Assembly: GCF_006716745.1 (NCBI RefSeq) | Contig: NZ_VFPP01000001.1 | Span: forward strand, 8,257,386-8,321,385 | DNA length: 64,000 bases | Source: Saccharothrix saharensis | GTDB lineage: Bacteria; Actinomycetota; Actinomycetes; Mycobacteriales; Pseudonocardiaceae | Direction of reading: 5' to 3' | Shown here: positions 8,769 through 17,410 of the stretch, one piece after another | Numbering within the stretch: position 1 is the stretch's first letter | Layout: each line of letters starts with the position of its first letter | Made by a program: the position numbers and the translations under genes | The notes under the pieces: generated by a model | Databases searched by the model: none | Told to the model about the DNA's origin: nothing | Seen by the model: the letters and a program-made list of their open reading frames with translations, nothing else

Positions 8769-9676
8769 CCGCTCGCGCCGACCGGCTCGCCGACCTGGCC
8801 GCCGAGTACACCCGCGTCCGGCCCCGCCTGGTCGGCATCGCGTACTCGGTGATCGGCACGGTGGCCGAGGCGCAGGACGTGGTGTCGGACTGCTGGTTGC
8901 GGCTGGCCGAGGCCGACGAGCGGCAGGCCGTGCGCGACGTCGAGGCGTGGGCGGTGGTGGCGGTGGCGCGGCGGGCGCTGGACGTGCTGCGGTCGGCGCG
9001 GGTGCGGCGGGAGGAGTACGTCGGGCCCTGGCTGCCCGAGCCCCTCGTGGAGGCCGTCTCGCAGGACCCGGCGGACCGCGTGACGCTGGCCGACGAGGTG
9101 AGCTTCGCGCTGATGGTGGTGCTGGAGACGCTGCGCCCGGCCGAGCGCACCACGTGGGTGCTGCACGAGGTGTTCGGCATGCCGTTCCCGGAGATCGCCG
9201 GCGTGGTCGGCCGCAGTCCCGCCGCGGTGCGGCAGTTGGCCGTGCGGGCGCGGGCGCACGTGGCGGCGGGGACGCCGCGCACCGACGTCGGGTCGGCGGA
9301 GCACGGGCGGGCGGTCGGGGCGTTCCTGCGGGCCGTCGGTCAGGGGGACCTGCGCGGTCTGCTGGCCGTGCTGGACCCGGAGGTGGTCCTGACCAGCGAC
9401 GGCGGTGGCGGGCCGGGCGCGGCCCGGCGGCCGGTGCTCGGCGCGGACCGGGTGGGGAGGTTCCTGGTGGGCGTGCGCCGCAAGATGCCCGCCGACCAGC
9501 GCATCGTCCCGCTGACCGTGAACGGGGGGCCGGGTTTCGCGGTGCTGATCGGCGCGGCCACCCGGTTCGTGTGCTCGTTCAGCCTCCACAAGGGACGGAT
9601 CACGCGGGTGGACATCGTCGTGGCACCGGCCAAGCTGCCCCGCGACCTGGTCGTTCCGCCACCGGGCGGCGGGTGA
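8765..9676 (+). CDS. sigJ: RNA polymerase sigma factor SigJ (ECF41) with SnoaL-like C-terminal domain
   Basis: An extracytoplasmic-function sigma factor of 303 residues. Sigma region 2 (about 12-80) includes the DVVSDCWLRLAEAD segment, region 4 (about 112-165) carries FPEIAGVVGRSPAAVRQLAVRAR, and a SnoaL/NTF2-like extension follows (about 175-295), which marks ECF41. In ECF41 the extension acts as a built-in regulator and no separate anti-sigma factor is used; none is present here. The usual NPDKL motif at the end appears as APAKL. The GTG start overlaps the previous stop. The recognised promoter lies upstream of the operon at 7970. Confidence 0.93.
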   Translation: MTARADRLADLAAEYTRVRPRLVGIAYSVIGTVAEAQDVVSDCWLRLAEADERQAVRDVEAWAVVAVARRALDVLRSARVRREEYVGPWLPEPLVEAVSQDPADRVTLADEVSFALMVVLETLRPAERTTWVLHEVFGMPFPEIAGVVGRSPAAVRQLAVRARAHVAAGTPRTDVGSAEHGRAVGAFLRAVGQGDLRGLLAVLDPEVVLTSDGGGGPGAARRPVLGADRVGRFLVGVRRKMPADQRIVPLTVNGGPGFAVLIGAATRFVCSFSLHKGRITRVDIVVAPAKLPRDLVVPPPGGG

Positions 9677-9811
9677 TCCGGCCGCACCGGCAGCGCGTGC
9701 GGGCTCGGCGAGGACGGCGACGTGCGCGCCTGCGAGTCCGTCCTCACCCGGGTGAACGGCACCTCGCCCGCGGTCGTCGACGAGGCCTGCCGGCCGGCGG
9801 CCCGACCCTAA
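9677..9811 (+). pseudogene. possible short coding remnant after sigJ
   Basis: In the same frame as sigJ, immediately after its stop, 44 sense codons run to a TAA at 9809-9811 and include CGLGEDGDVRACESVLTRV. The composition is protein-like, with three Cys and a hydrophobic/acidic pattern, but there is no convincing start or ribosome binding site. It may be the end of a deleted secreted protein gene, or chance. It ends on top of the stop of the convergent methyltransferase. Confidence 0.25.
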
Positions 9812-10554
9812 GGCGTCCGCCGCAGCACGAGCGTCACGAACCCGAGCACACCCCGGTAGCCGTTCAGCCAGCTCTCCCGGTGCGCGGCCGACGTGGCCAA
9901 CACCTGGTCGCGGTCCGGGTGGTCGGGGTGGTCCAGCGCCCACGCGGCCAGCGAACCGGTCCAGCTCCACTCGTACTCGTCCCACTCCGCCGGCGTGCTC
10001 ACGTGGCCGTGCACCGGGGTCCACCCGTCGGCGACCACGCGTGCCACCGTGGTCGGCAGGTCGGCGTAGGACTGCGGACCGTTCTCGAACTCCGCGCGCA
10101 GCTCCGGGCTCGGCGTGCGCTCCCAGAAGCAGTCACCGAGCACGACCACCCCGTCCTCGGCCAGGTGGCCGCGCGCGGCGGCCAGCGCGGGCAGCAGCTC
10201 GCCGAACGCGTAAGCCGCCCCGACGCTCAGCACCACGTCCGCCTTCCGGTCCGACCGGTACGCCGTCACGTCCTGGTGCACCAGCTCCAACCGGTCCGCC
10301 ACGCCGAGCCGCTCGGCGTCGGCACGTGTCGCGTCGAAACCCGCGTCCCAGATGTCGACCCCGACAGCCGTGACGCCGTCGTGCTCCTGCACCGCGCGCA
10401 ACAGCCACGCGCCCTCGCCGCAGCCGAGGTCGAGCAGGTGGGCGTCCGGTCGGCGGATCGCCCGGTCCAGGACTTCGGCGACGTTCCGGTCGTTCAAGGG
10501 CGCGGAGATGGGGTGATCCGCGTGCGCGAGGGCGGTGAGGGTTTGTCGGTCCAC
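9808..10554 (-). CDS. class I SAM-dependent methyltransferase
   Basis: A 248-residue methyltransferase with the AdoMet-binding motif I LLDLGCGEGAWLLRA (about residues 40-54), motif II acidic GVDIWDAGF, and a motif IV-like DVVLSVGAAYAFGE. The C-terminal part is aromatic and acidic (EWDEYEWSWTG) and likely forms the acceptor pocket. The acceptor is unknown; similar proteins are annotated only as methyltransferase-domain proteins. It is convergent with sigJ and monocistronic. Confidence 0.88.
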   Translation of the reverse strand: MDRQTLTALAHADHPISAPLNDRNVAEVLDRAIRRPDAHLLDLGCGEGAWLLRAVQEHDGVTAVGVDIWDAGFDATRADAERLGVADRLELVHQDVTAYRSDRKADVVLSVGAAYAFGELLPALAAARGHLAEDGVVVLGDCFWERTPSPELRAEFENGPQSYADLPTTVARVVADGWTPVHGHVSTPAEWDEYEWSWTGSLAAWALDHPDHPDRDQVLATSAAHRESWLNGYRGVLGFVTLVLRRTP

Positions 10555-10706
10555 GATCAGTGACTAACACACCGCGCTCGGGAACCGCGCGTGCTTTTCC
10601 CGGTCGGACCGGTACGAACTCGTCGGCACCGGGCATGGCGCTGGACCGGATCGTGAAGTAGAAATAGCCAACTCCACATCGCCAACGCCGGGACCTCGTC
10701 GAACGT

Positions 10707-10722
10707 GAGAGAGCGCTCTCTC
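10707..10722. promoter_or_regulatory. LacI-family operator upstream of the beta-helix gene
   Basis: A perfect 16-bp palindrome, GAGAGAGCGCTCTCTC. The core GAGCGCTC is the recognition core of actinomycete LacI-family sugar repressors such as CebR. It lies 40 nt upstream of the chosen start codon at 10763, where repressor would block transcription. Confidence 0.65.
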
Positions 10723-10762
10723 CGTCGGCGGTCCGGCGTCACTACCCTCCAGAGGCATGTCA

Positions 10763-12634
10763 ATGACGATCATGCGCCACGCCAGACGTGAGAGCGCTCC
10801 CGCGAAGGCCCGCCGGGTGTTCGTGCTCGGTCTCGCCCTGGCCGCCGCCACCACCGCCGCCGCGGCGCCCGCCGTGCACGCCGACCCGCCCCGGCGCACG
10901 CAGGACCTCGGCGTGCAGGTGAAGGTGTTCGACCCGGCCACGCCGGTCGCCGAGATCCAGGCCGCGCTCGACGCCACGCACGCCGCCCAGGTCGACAACG
11001 AGATGGGCACCCAGCGCTACGCCTACCTGTTCAAGCCCGGCCACTACGGCACGCCCGAGCAGCCGTTGCAGCTCAAGGTCGGCTACTACACCGAGATCGC
11101 GGGTCTCGGCGCGTCGCCCACCGACGTCGTGATCAACGGCAAGGTCGAGGTCTACAACCGCTGCCTCGCCGACGGCGGCACGTCCAACTGCCTCGCCCTG
11201 GTCAACTTCTGGCGCACCCTGGGCAACCTCACCATCAACATCGACGGCAAGGGCCAGGACGGCTGCCGCGCCGGCGCGAACTTCTGGGCCGTCTCCCAGG
11301 CCGTCTCGCTGCGCCGCCTCAACGTCACCAGCGGCACGTTCACGCTGATGGACTACTGCACGGCAGGCCCGCAGTACGCCAGCGGCGGCTTCATCGCCGA
11401 CTCGCGGCTGCCGTCGGTCGTCAACGGCTCGCAGCAGCAGTGGCTGACCCGCAACAGCGAGCTGGGCAGCTGGTCCAACGGCGTGTGGAACCAGGTGTTC
11501 TCCGGCGTCACGGGCGCACCCGACGACGCGGCGTTCCCGAACCCGCCGTACACGACGCTCGACACCACCCCGGTGAGCCGCGAGAAGCCCTACCTGTTCG
11601 TGGACGACAAGGGCCGGTACAACGTCCGCGTCCCGTCCGCCCGGCGGAACACCAGCGGCGTGTCGTGGGCGAACGGCGTGACGCCGGGCCGCACGATCCC
11701 GCTGTCGGACTTCTTCGTCGCCGAGCCGGGCGACTCCGTGCGCGACATCAACAACCAGCTCGCCCGCGGCAAGCACCTGCTGCTCACGCCGGGCGTGTAC
11801 GACATCGCGCGCAGCATCGAGGTCAAGCGGGCGAACACGGTCGTGCTCGGCCTCGGGCACGCCACGCTGACCGCCGTGAACGGCTCGACCCCGCTGGACG
11901 TCGCGGACGTCCCGGGCGTGGTCATCGCCGGCGTCACGATCGACGCGGGCACGGAGCTGTCCCCGGTGCTGCTCCGCGTGGGCAAGAAGCACGGCCACCG
12001 ACCGGCCGACCCGGCCAACCCGACCACGCTGTCCGACGTCTACTTCCGCGTCGGCGGGCCGCACGTGGGCAAGGTCGACACCGCGCTGGAGGTCAACAGC
12101 GACCACGTGCTCATCGACCACACGTGGGTCTGGCGGGCCGACCACGGCGTGGAGGGCTTCACCGACACGCAGCGCTGGAACACCAACACCGGCCTCACCG
12201 GCGTGGTCGTCAACGGTGCCGACGTGACCGCGACCGGCCTGTTCGTCGAGCACTTCCAGCGCCACAACACGGTGTGGAACGGCGAGCGCGGCACGGTCGT
12301 GCTCTACCAGAACGAGCTGCCCTACGACCCGCCCACGCAGGCGGACTGGATGAAGGGCGACGTCGAGGGCTGGGCCGGCTACAAGGTCGGTGACCACGTG
12401 CGCAAGCACACCCTGCACGGCGGTGGCGTGTACGTGTTCAACCAGAACAACCCGTCGATCCACACCGAGAACGGCTTCGAGGTCCCGCGGACGCCGGGCG
12501 TGAAGCTGCACCACATCATGACGGTCAACCTCAGCGCGGGCGTGATCGACCACGTCGTCAACGGCGTGGGCGGCCCGGCCGACATGACCAACGTGGGCGC
12601 TCCGGTCTACGTGGCGGAGTACCCGGCTCCGTGA
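10763..12634 (+). CDS. secreted right-handed beta-helix protein (putative glucanase, GH55-like)
   Basis: A secreted protein of 623 residues with a signal peptide ending near APAVHA. Two repeated beta-helix regions follow: the first half includes YLFKPGHYG and GYYTEIAGLGASP, the second LLLTPGVYDIARSI and VVLGLGHATLT. Each has the P-G-x-Y start typical of pectate-lyase-like helices. This duplicated layout resembles the GH55-type exo-beta-1,3-glucanases and the so-called adenylyl cyclase-like proteins of Streptomyces; catalytic residues cannot be assigned by eye. The ATG at 10763 is favoured because AGAGG lies 7 nt upstream. Two LacI-type operators flank the start, which indicates sugar-repressed expression. 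Confidence 0.8.
   Translation: MTIMRHARRESAPAKARRVFVLGLALAAATTAAAAPAVHADPPRRTQDLGVQVKVFDPATPVAEIQAALDATHAAQVDNEMGTQRYAYLFKPGHYGTPEQPLQLKVGYYTEIAGLGASPTDVVINGKVEVYNRCLADGGTSNCLALVNFWRTLGNLTINIDGKGQDGCRAGANFWAVSQAVSLRRLNVTSGTFTLMDYCTAGPQYASGGFIADSRLPSVVNGSQQQWLTRNSELGSWSNGVWNQVFSGVTGAPDDAAFPNPPYTTLDTTPVSREKPYLFVDDKGRYNVRVPSARRNTSGVSWANGVTPGRTIPLSDFFVAEPGDSVRDINNQLARGKHLLLTPGVYDIARSIEVKRANTVVLGLGHATLTAVNGSTPLDVADVPGVVIAGVTIDAGTELSPVLLRVGKKHGHRPADPANPTTLSDVYFRVGGPHVGKVDTALEVNSDHVLIDHTWVWRADHGVEGFTDTQRWNTNTGLTGVVVNGADVTATGLFVEHFQRHNTVWNGERGTVVLYQNELPYDPPTQADWMKGDVEGWAGYKVGDHVRKHTLHGGGVYVFNQNNPSIHTENGFEVPRTPGVKLHHIMTVNLSAGVIDHVVNGVGGPADMTNVGAPVYVAEYPAP
10790..10801. promoter_or_regulatory. second LacI-type operator inside the signal-peptide codons
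   Basis: GAGAGCGCTCCC repeats the GAGCGCTC core of the upstream palindrome, with centres about 81 bp apart. A pair on either side of the start codon could allow repression by looping or a roadblock. Confidence 0.5.
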
Positions 12635-12641
12635 GCCCGAC

Positions 12642-12679
12642 GCGGTGCCCGACCCCCGCGACCGGGGGTCGGGCACCGC
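12642..12679. terminator. bidirectional terminator
   Basis: A perfect 16-bp stem (GCGGTGCCCGACCCCC with its complement) closes a 6-nt loop, GCGACC. It lies between the convergent beta-helix and ilvD genes and would serve both strands; there is no T-tract, as is common in actinomycetes. Confidence 0.8.
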
Positions 12680-12686
12680 TCGCGCG

Positions 12687-14384
12687 TCAGCCGCAGACCG
12701 CGCCGCCGGAGGCGGAGCCGACCAGCTTCGAGTACTTCGCCAGCACGCCCCGCTGGTAGCGGGCGGGCAGCGGCGACCAGCCCTCCCGGCGCGCGGCCAG
12801 CTCGGCGGGGTCCACGTCGACGTCCAACGTGCCGTTGGCGACGTCGAGCGTGATCCGGTCGCCGTCGCGGACGAACGCGATCGGGCCGCCGTCCACCGCT
12901 TCCGGCGCGACGTGGCCGACGCACAGCCCGGTCGTGCCGCCGGAGAACCGGCCGTCGGTGAGCAGCAGGACGTCCTTGCCCAGCCCCGCGCCCTTGATCG
13001 CCGCGGTGATGGCGAGCATCTCCCGCATGCCCGGACCGCCCTTGGGGCCCTCGTAGCGGATGACGACCACGTCGCCCGCGGTGATCGTGCCGTCCTCCAG
13101 CGCGTCCATCGCCGCGCGCTCGCGGTCGAACACGCGGGCCGTGCCGGTGAACACGTCCGAGTCGAAGCCGGCGGACTTCACCACCGCGCCGTCGGGCGCG
13201 AGCGAGCCGCGCAGGATCGTGATGCCGCCGGTGCGGTGGATCGGCTCGCTCATCGCGCGCAGCACCGTGCCGTCGGGGTCGGGCGGCGCGATGTCGGCCA
13301 GGTTCTCGGCGACCGTGCGGCCGGTGACGGTCAGGCAGTCGCCGTGCAGCAGGCCCGCGTCCAGCAGCGCCTTCATCACCACGGGCACGCCGCCGATGCG
13401 GTCGACGTCGGTCATCACGTGCCGGCCGAACGGCTTGACGTCGGCCAGGTGCGGCACCTTCGCGCCGATCCGGGTGAAGTCGTCCAGGCTCAGCTCCACC
13501 TCGGCCTCGTGCGCGATGGCCAGCAGGTGCAGCACGGCGTTGGTGGACCCGCCGAACGCCATCACCACGGCGATCGCGTTCTCGAACGCCTCCCGGGTCA
13601 TGATCTGCCGCGCGGTGATGCCCTTGCGCAGCATCTCCACCACGGCCTGGCCGGACTTGCGGGCGAACCCGTCGCGCCGCCGGTCGGTGGCGGGCGGCGC
13701 GGCGCTGCCCGGCAGGGACATGCCCAGCGCCTCGGCCGCGCTCGCCATCGTGTTGGCCGTGTACATGCCGCCGCACGCGCCCTCTCCGGGGCAGATGGCG
13801 CGTTCGATCAGGTCGACGTCCTCGCGGCTCATCAGGCCGCGGGCGCACGCGCCGACGGCCTCGAACGCGTCGATGATGGTCACCTCGCGCTCGCTGCCGT
13901 CGGTCAGGGTGACCCGGCCGGGCAGGATGGAGCCCGCGTAGAGGAAGACGCTGGCCAGGTCGAGCCGCGCGGCGGCCATGAGCATGCCCGGCAGCGACTT
14001 GTCGCAGCCCGCGAGCAGCACCGATCCGTCCAGCCGCTCGGCCTGCATGACCGTCTCCACGCTGTCCGCGATCACCTCGCGCGACACCAGGGAGAAGTGC
14101 ATGCCCTCGTGGCCCATGGAGATGCCGTCGGACACCGAGATCGTGCCGAACTCCAGCGGGTAACCGCCCGCCGCGTGCACGCCGTCCTTGCTCGCCTTCG
14201 CGAGCCGGTCCAGCGGCAGGTTGCACGGCGTGATCTCGTTCCACGACGAGGCGACACCGATCTGGGGCTTGACCCAGTCGTCGTCACCCATCCCGACCGC
14301 CCGCAGCATCCCGCGGGCGGCGGTCCTCTCCAGGCCGTCGGTGACGTCGCGACTGCGCGGCTTGATGTCCGGGGTCTCGTTCAT
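12687..14384 (-). CDS. ilvD: dihydroxy-acid dehydratase
   Basis: Converts 2,3-dihydroxy-isovalerate or -methylvalerate to the 2-keto acids of valine and isoleucine synthesis. It is a cytosolic [Fe-S] enzyme. The three cluster cysteines are visible: TPCNLPL (near residue 50), GCDKSLPGM (near 120) and ACGGMYTANTMAS (near 195). The C-terminus has LLTDGRFSGGTTGL. The 565 residues fit the family. The ATG at 14384 is 7 nt from a TAGGTT hexamer, which suggests a leaderless message; a GTG further upstream would add an unrelated 69-residue extension. The gene stands alone, away from other branched-chain genes. Confidence 0.97.
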   Translation of the reverse strand: MNETPDIKPRSRDVTDGLERTAARGMLRAVGMGDDDWVKPQIGVASSWNEITPCNLPLDRLAKASKDGVHAAGGYPLEFGTISVSDGISMGHEGMHFSLVSREVIADSVETVMQAERLDGSVLLAGCDKSLPGMLMAAARLDLASVFLYAGSILPGRVTLTDGSEREVTIIDAFEAVGACARGLMSREDVDLIERAICPGEGACGGMYTANTMASAAEALGMSLPGSAAPPATDRRRDGFARKSGQAVVEMLRKGITARQIMTREAFENAIAVVMAFGGSTNAVLHLLAIAHEAEVELSLDDFTRIGAKVPHLADVKPFGRHVMTDVDRIGGVPVVMKALLDAGLLHGDCLTVTGRTVAENLADIAPPDPDGTVLRAMSEPIHRTGGITILRGSLAPDGAVVKSAGFDSDVFTGTARVFDRERAAMDALEDGTITAGDVVVIRYEGPKGGPGMREMLAITAAIKGAGLGKDVLLLTDGRFSGGTTGLCVGHVAPEAVDGGPIAFVRDGDRITLDVANGTLDVDVDPAELAARREGWSPLPARYQRGVLAKYSKLVGSASGGAVCG

Positions 14385-14476
14385 GGCAGGAAACCTAACG
14401 CCCCGGCGGTGCCGTCGCACCGGCGACCGGCCGGGCCCGGCCCCGACCGGTCGACGCGGTCGAGGCCGGGAGTCCG

Positions 14477-15244
14477 TCACAGCTCGGTGTAGCTCTTGAG
14501 CCCGACGAGAGTGGTGAGCTGCATCGAGTTCGCTCCGGCGGGTGAGGGCAGGCCGAACCGCTTGTCCACCAACCCCTCCAAGCCGCCGCAACCCTTCGCG
14601 GACGGCACGGCGAACGCGGTGTCCTCGATGGTGAACCGCAGCACGGGCGGGTCCGCGGAGATCCGGTCCGGCCCGCTGGTCCGGACGGGCCGGAACACGA
14701 GCGGGTCGTCCTCGTCACCGATCGTGCAGGTCCGCGGCAGCAGGCCGTTGATCACGCGCAGCTTCAGGTGCTGCACGCCCATCCGGTCGCCGTCGGAGAG
14801 GAAGTCGGCGAACCCGGCGTACTCCAGGCGCAGGGCGGTGCGCAGCAGCGGGTTGTGCGCGGGAACGCCGAGCAGGCCGCCGGGGACGGTCGTCGGTTCG
14901 GCCCGCAGAGCGCCGAAGACCTGCGCGAACTCGCCGTTCAGCTGCCCTTCGGCGAACGTCAGCCGCATCGCGCCGGTGCTCTGCCCGGCCAGGGTGCCGA
15001 ATTCGATGGTGCCGGTGGACACCAGCACCTCGCAGCGCCACTGCGCGGGATCGGCGCCGGTGGGGATCGCGGGGCAGTCGGCGAAGTCGAACGCGGGCAC
15101 CGGCCCGGGTCGCGCGGCGGCTCCGTGTCCGATCGGAGGTGTCGGCGCGGGCTGCGCGTCGGCCCGCGCGGCCCCGGCGGTGAGGCCGATCAGGGCGGTG
15201 GCCGCCAGGGCCGCGACGGCGGCGCGGCGGGAGGTTGCGGTCAT
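14477..15244 (-). CDS. secreted protein of unknown function (255 aa)
   Basis: I do not recognise the family. The ATG at 15244 begins a clear signal peptide (MTATSRRAAVAALAATALIG, cleaved near ARADA). The mature part has pairs of cysteines (FADCPAIP and QWRCEV; RTCTIG and KGCGGL) that could form two disulfides, and a beta-rich pattern such as LRLEYAGFADFLSDG. Overall it looks like a small extracellular beta protein. It lies downstream of the gluconate genes on the same strand but is separated by about 90 bp and is probably independent. Confidence 0.8.
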   Translation of the reverse strand: MTATSRRAAVAALAATALIGLTAGAARADAQPAPTPPIGHGAAARPGPVPAFDFADCPAIPTGADPAQWRCEVLVSTGTIEFGTLAGQSTGAMRLTFAEGQLNGEFAQVFGALRAEPTTVPGGLLGVPAHNPLLRTALRLEYAGFADFLSDGDRMGVQHLKLRVINGLLPRTCTIGDEDDPLVFRPVRTSGPDRISADPPVLRFTIEDTAFAVPSAKGCGGLEGLVDKRFGLPSPAGANSMQLTTLVGLKSYTEL

Positions 15245-15332
15245 GCCGCAGAGCCTTCCGCGCCGCGCCCCGTCCATGATCCGGTGGATCCCCGGGATCG
15301 ACCCTGGCCGGACCCCGAGGACCCGGCCGGGG

Positions 15333-16706
15333 TCAACCGAGCAGGAACAGCACTCCTGCCAGGCCGAAGCCCATCAGGCTGATCGAGGTCTCCATGACGG
15401 TCCACGTCAGCAACGTGGTCCGCACGTCCATCCCCATCAGGTTGCCGACCAGCCAGAAGCCGGAGTCGTTGACGTGGCTCGCGATCACCGACCCGGCCGC
15501 CAGCGCGAGCACGATCGCGGCCAGCTCGACCGCGCTGAACCCGCCCGTCTGCACGACCGGCTGCACCAGGCCCGCCGCGGTGGTCAACGCGACCGTGGCC
15601 GAACCCTGCGCCACGCGCAGCGCGGCGGCGATGACGAACCCGGCCACGAACACCGGCAGGCCGAGGCCGGCCAGGCCGTCCGACAGCGCGGCGCCGATAC
15701 CGCCGGCCCGCAGCACCGCGCCGAACATGCCGCCCGCGCCGGTGATCAGGATGACCGCGCACACCGGCGCGAGGGCCGAGTCGACCAGCTTCTCGACCAC
15801 CTCCTTGCGCTGCCCGAGGACGAAGGAGGCGACGAGCACGGCCACCAGCAGCGCCACCGGCGTCGAGCCGAGCGCGCGGGCGACCTGGAACCAGGCGGCC
15901 TCGCCGTCGACCCACCCGGCGGCACGGGCCGCGTCCAGACCGGTGTTGGTGAAGATCATGACCAGCGGGAGCAGCAGGAGCGCCACGACGGTGCCCGGGT
16001 TCGGCGGGTCCTCGCGGTCCTCCTCCCGCGGGCCGCCGCTGAGCAGCGTCGGCACGGGCAGCACGAGCCGCTTGCCCACGGCCAGCCCGAACAGGTAGCT
16101 GGTCACGTACCAGGTGGGGATCGCGATCAGCAGGCCGAACGCGATCACCAGGCCGACGTCCGCGCCCAGCAGCTCGGTCGCGGCGACGGGACCGGGGTGG
16201 GGCGGGACGAACACGTGCATCACCGAGAACGCGCCCGCGGCGGGCAGGCCGTAGCGCAGCACGCCGCCGCCCAGCCGCCGGGCCACCGCGAACACGATCG
16301 GCAGCATCACGACCAGGCCCGCGTCGAAGAAGATGGGGAAGCCGAAGACCAGCGAGCTGACGCCGAGCGCGAGCGGCGCGCGCTGTTCGCCGAACCGGCG
16401 GATCAGCGCGTCGGTCAACGACTGCGCGCCGCCGCTGACCTCCACGAGCCGGCCGAGGATCGCGCCGAGGCCGACCAGCAGCGCGACGCTGCCGAGCGTG
16501 GTGCCGAACCCGCCGACGAGGGTGGGCACCACCGCGTCCGCCGGGATGCGCGCGGCGAACGCGGTGAGCAGGCTGACCACCACCAGCGCCAGGAACGCGT
16601 GCACCCGCAGGTACATGATCAGGAACAGCAGGAGGGCGACCGCGCCCCCGGCGATGCCGAGCAGTGCGCCCGCGCCGAGGGTCTGCACCCAGTCGTCGGT
16701 GGTCAT
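15333..16706 (-). CDS. gntP: GntP-family gluconate:H+ symporter
   Basis: A 457-residue permease with about twelve membrane segments that takes up gluconate or a similar sugar acid with protons. Family features include ARIPADAVVPTLVGGFGTTLGSVALLVG near the N-terminus, FVPPHPGPVAATELLGADVG in the middle and the end segment SHVNDSGFWLVGNLMGMD. It starts 3 bp after the gluconokinase stop and is certainly co-transcribed with it, giving an import-then-phosphorylate pair controlled by the divergent GntR regulator. Confidence 0.95.
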   Translation of the reverse strand: MTTDDWVQTLGAGALLGIAGGAVALLLFLIMYLRVHAFLALVVVSLLTAFAARIPADAVVPTLVGGFGTTLGSVALLVGLGAILGRLVEVSGGAQSLTDALIRRFGEQRAPLALGVSSLVFGFPIFFDAGLVVMLPIVFAVARRLGGGVLRYGLPAAGAFSVMHVFVPPHPGPVAATELLGADVGLVIAFGLLIAIPTWYVTSYLFGLAVGKRLVLPVPTLLSGGPREEDREDPPNPGTVVALLLLPLVMIFTNTGLDAARAAGWVDGEAAWFQVARALGSTPVALLVAVLVASFVLGQRKEVVEKLVDSALAPVCAVILITGAGGMFGAVLRAGGIGAALSDGLAGLGLPVFVAGFVIAAALRVAQGSATVALTTAAGLVQPVVQTGGFSAVELAAIVLALAAGSVIASHVNDSGFWLVGNLMGMDVRTTLLTWTVMETSISLMGFGLAGVLFLLG

Positions 16707-16709
16707 CCG

Positions 16710-17300
16710 TCAGCTCCGTTGCTTTCGAGGGGTTTCCGAGTGGGGAGCGCGAGGTGGGACTCGGGAAGCGGGCGGGCGACCGGCGTCGAGGCCCAGCCGG
16801 GTCACGGCCTCCTCGACGATCACCTCCGGTGCCCGCGTCACGTCGACCGCGACGCCGTCCTCGTCGGACCGCAGCGCTTCGAGGGTGTCGAACTGCGACC
16901 GCAGCAGGGACGGCGGCATGAAGTGCCCGGACCGGTGCCGCATCCGCTCGCCGATGACCTCGGCCGCACCGCGCAGGTGCAGGAAGCGGACCCGTGCGCC
17001 CGCCTCGCGCAGCACGTCCCGGTAGGCGCGCTTGAGCGCCGAGCACGTGACGACCGTGCTCTCGCCGGCGGCCGCCCGGTCGGTGATCCAGTCGCGGATC
17101 GCGGCCAGCCAGGGCGCGCGGTCGGCGTCGGTGAGCGGGGTGCCCGCGGACATCTTCGCGATGTTGGCGGCGGGGTGGAACTCGTCGGCTTCGGCCATCG
17201 GCCAGGCGAGCCGGTCGGCCAGCGCGCCGGCCACCGTGCTCTTGCCCGATCCGGACACGCCCATCACGACCACGCAGGTCGGCTCGGCGCTCGTGGTCAT
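16710..17300 (-). CDS. gntK: gluconokinase
   Basis: Phosphorylates gluconate to 6-phosphogluconate for the pentose phosphate pathway. It has a P-loop GVSGSGKST near residue 13, ADEFHPAANIAKMSAG, CSALKRAYRD and the family tail motif GHFMPPSLLRSQF. At 196 residues it carries about 20 extra basic, Pro-rich residues at the C-terminus compared with Escherichia coli GntK. ATG at 17300 follows GAGAGGTG; a start 36 nt upstream would overlap the operator. It is the first gene of the gntK-gntP operon. Confidence 0.96.
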   Translation of the reverse strand: MTTSAEPTCVVVMGVSGSGKSTVAGALADRLAWPMAEADEFHPAANIAKMSAGTPLTDADRAPWLAAIRDWITDRAAAGESTVVTCSALKRAYRDVLREAGARVRFLHLRGAAEVIGERMRHRSGHFMPPSLLRSQFDTLEALRSDEDGVAVDVTRAPEVIVEEAVTRLGLDAGRPPASRVPPRAPHSETPRKQRS

Positions 17301-17334
17301 GGGGACACCTCTCGGCTGCGACGACGAGATGATC

Positions 17335-17371
17335 AAAAGTAGTACCTTTGGCGGCGAAAGGTAGCACCTTT
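17335..17371. promoter_or_regulatory. twin GntR operators
   Basis: Two 15-bp dyads, AAAAGTAGTACCTTT (17335-17349) and AAAGGTAGCACCTTT (17357-17371), follow consensus AAAgGTAgtACCTTT with centres 22 bp apart, two helical turns. They fill the spacer between gntK and gntR, so both divergent promoters would be covered. The AT-rich arms stand out strongly in this GC-rich DNA. Confidence 0.72.
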
Positions 17372-17410
17372 GACCGGGCTGGGGAAGGCCGGCCGGGATA
17401 CGCTGCTGCC

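Noticed and set aside
14496..17342. A 948-codon open frame on the plus strand
   Set aside because: It runs antisense to gntP, gntK and the secreted protein gene. His/Gln/Arg-rich low-complexity text without domains is typical of antisense frames in high-GC DNA.
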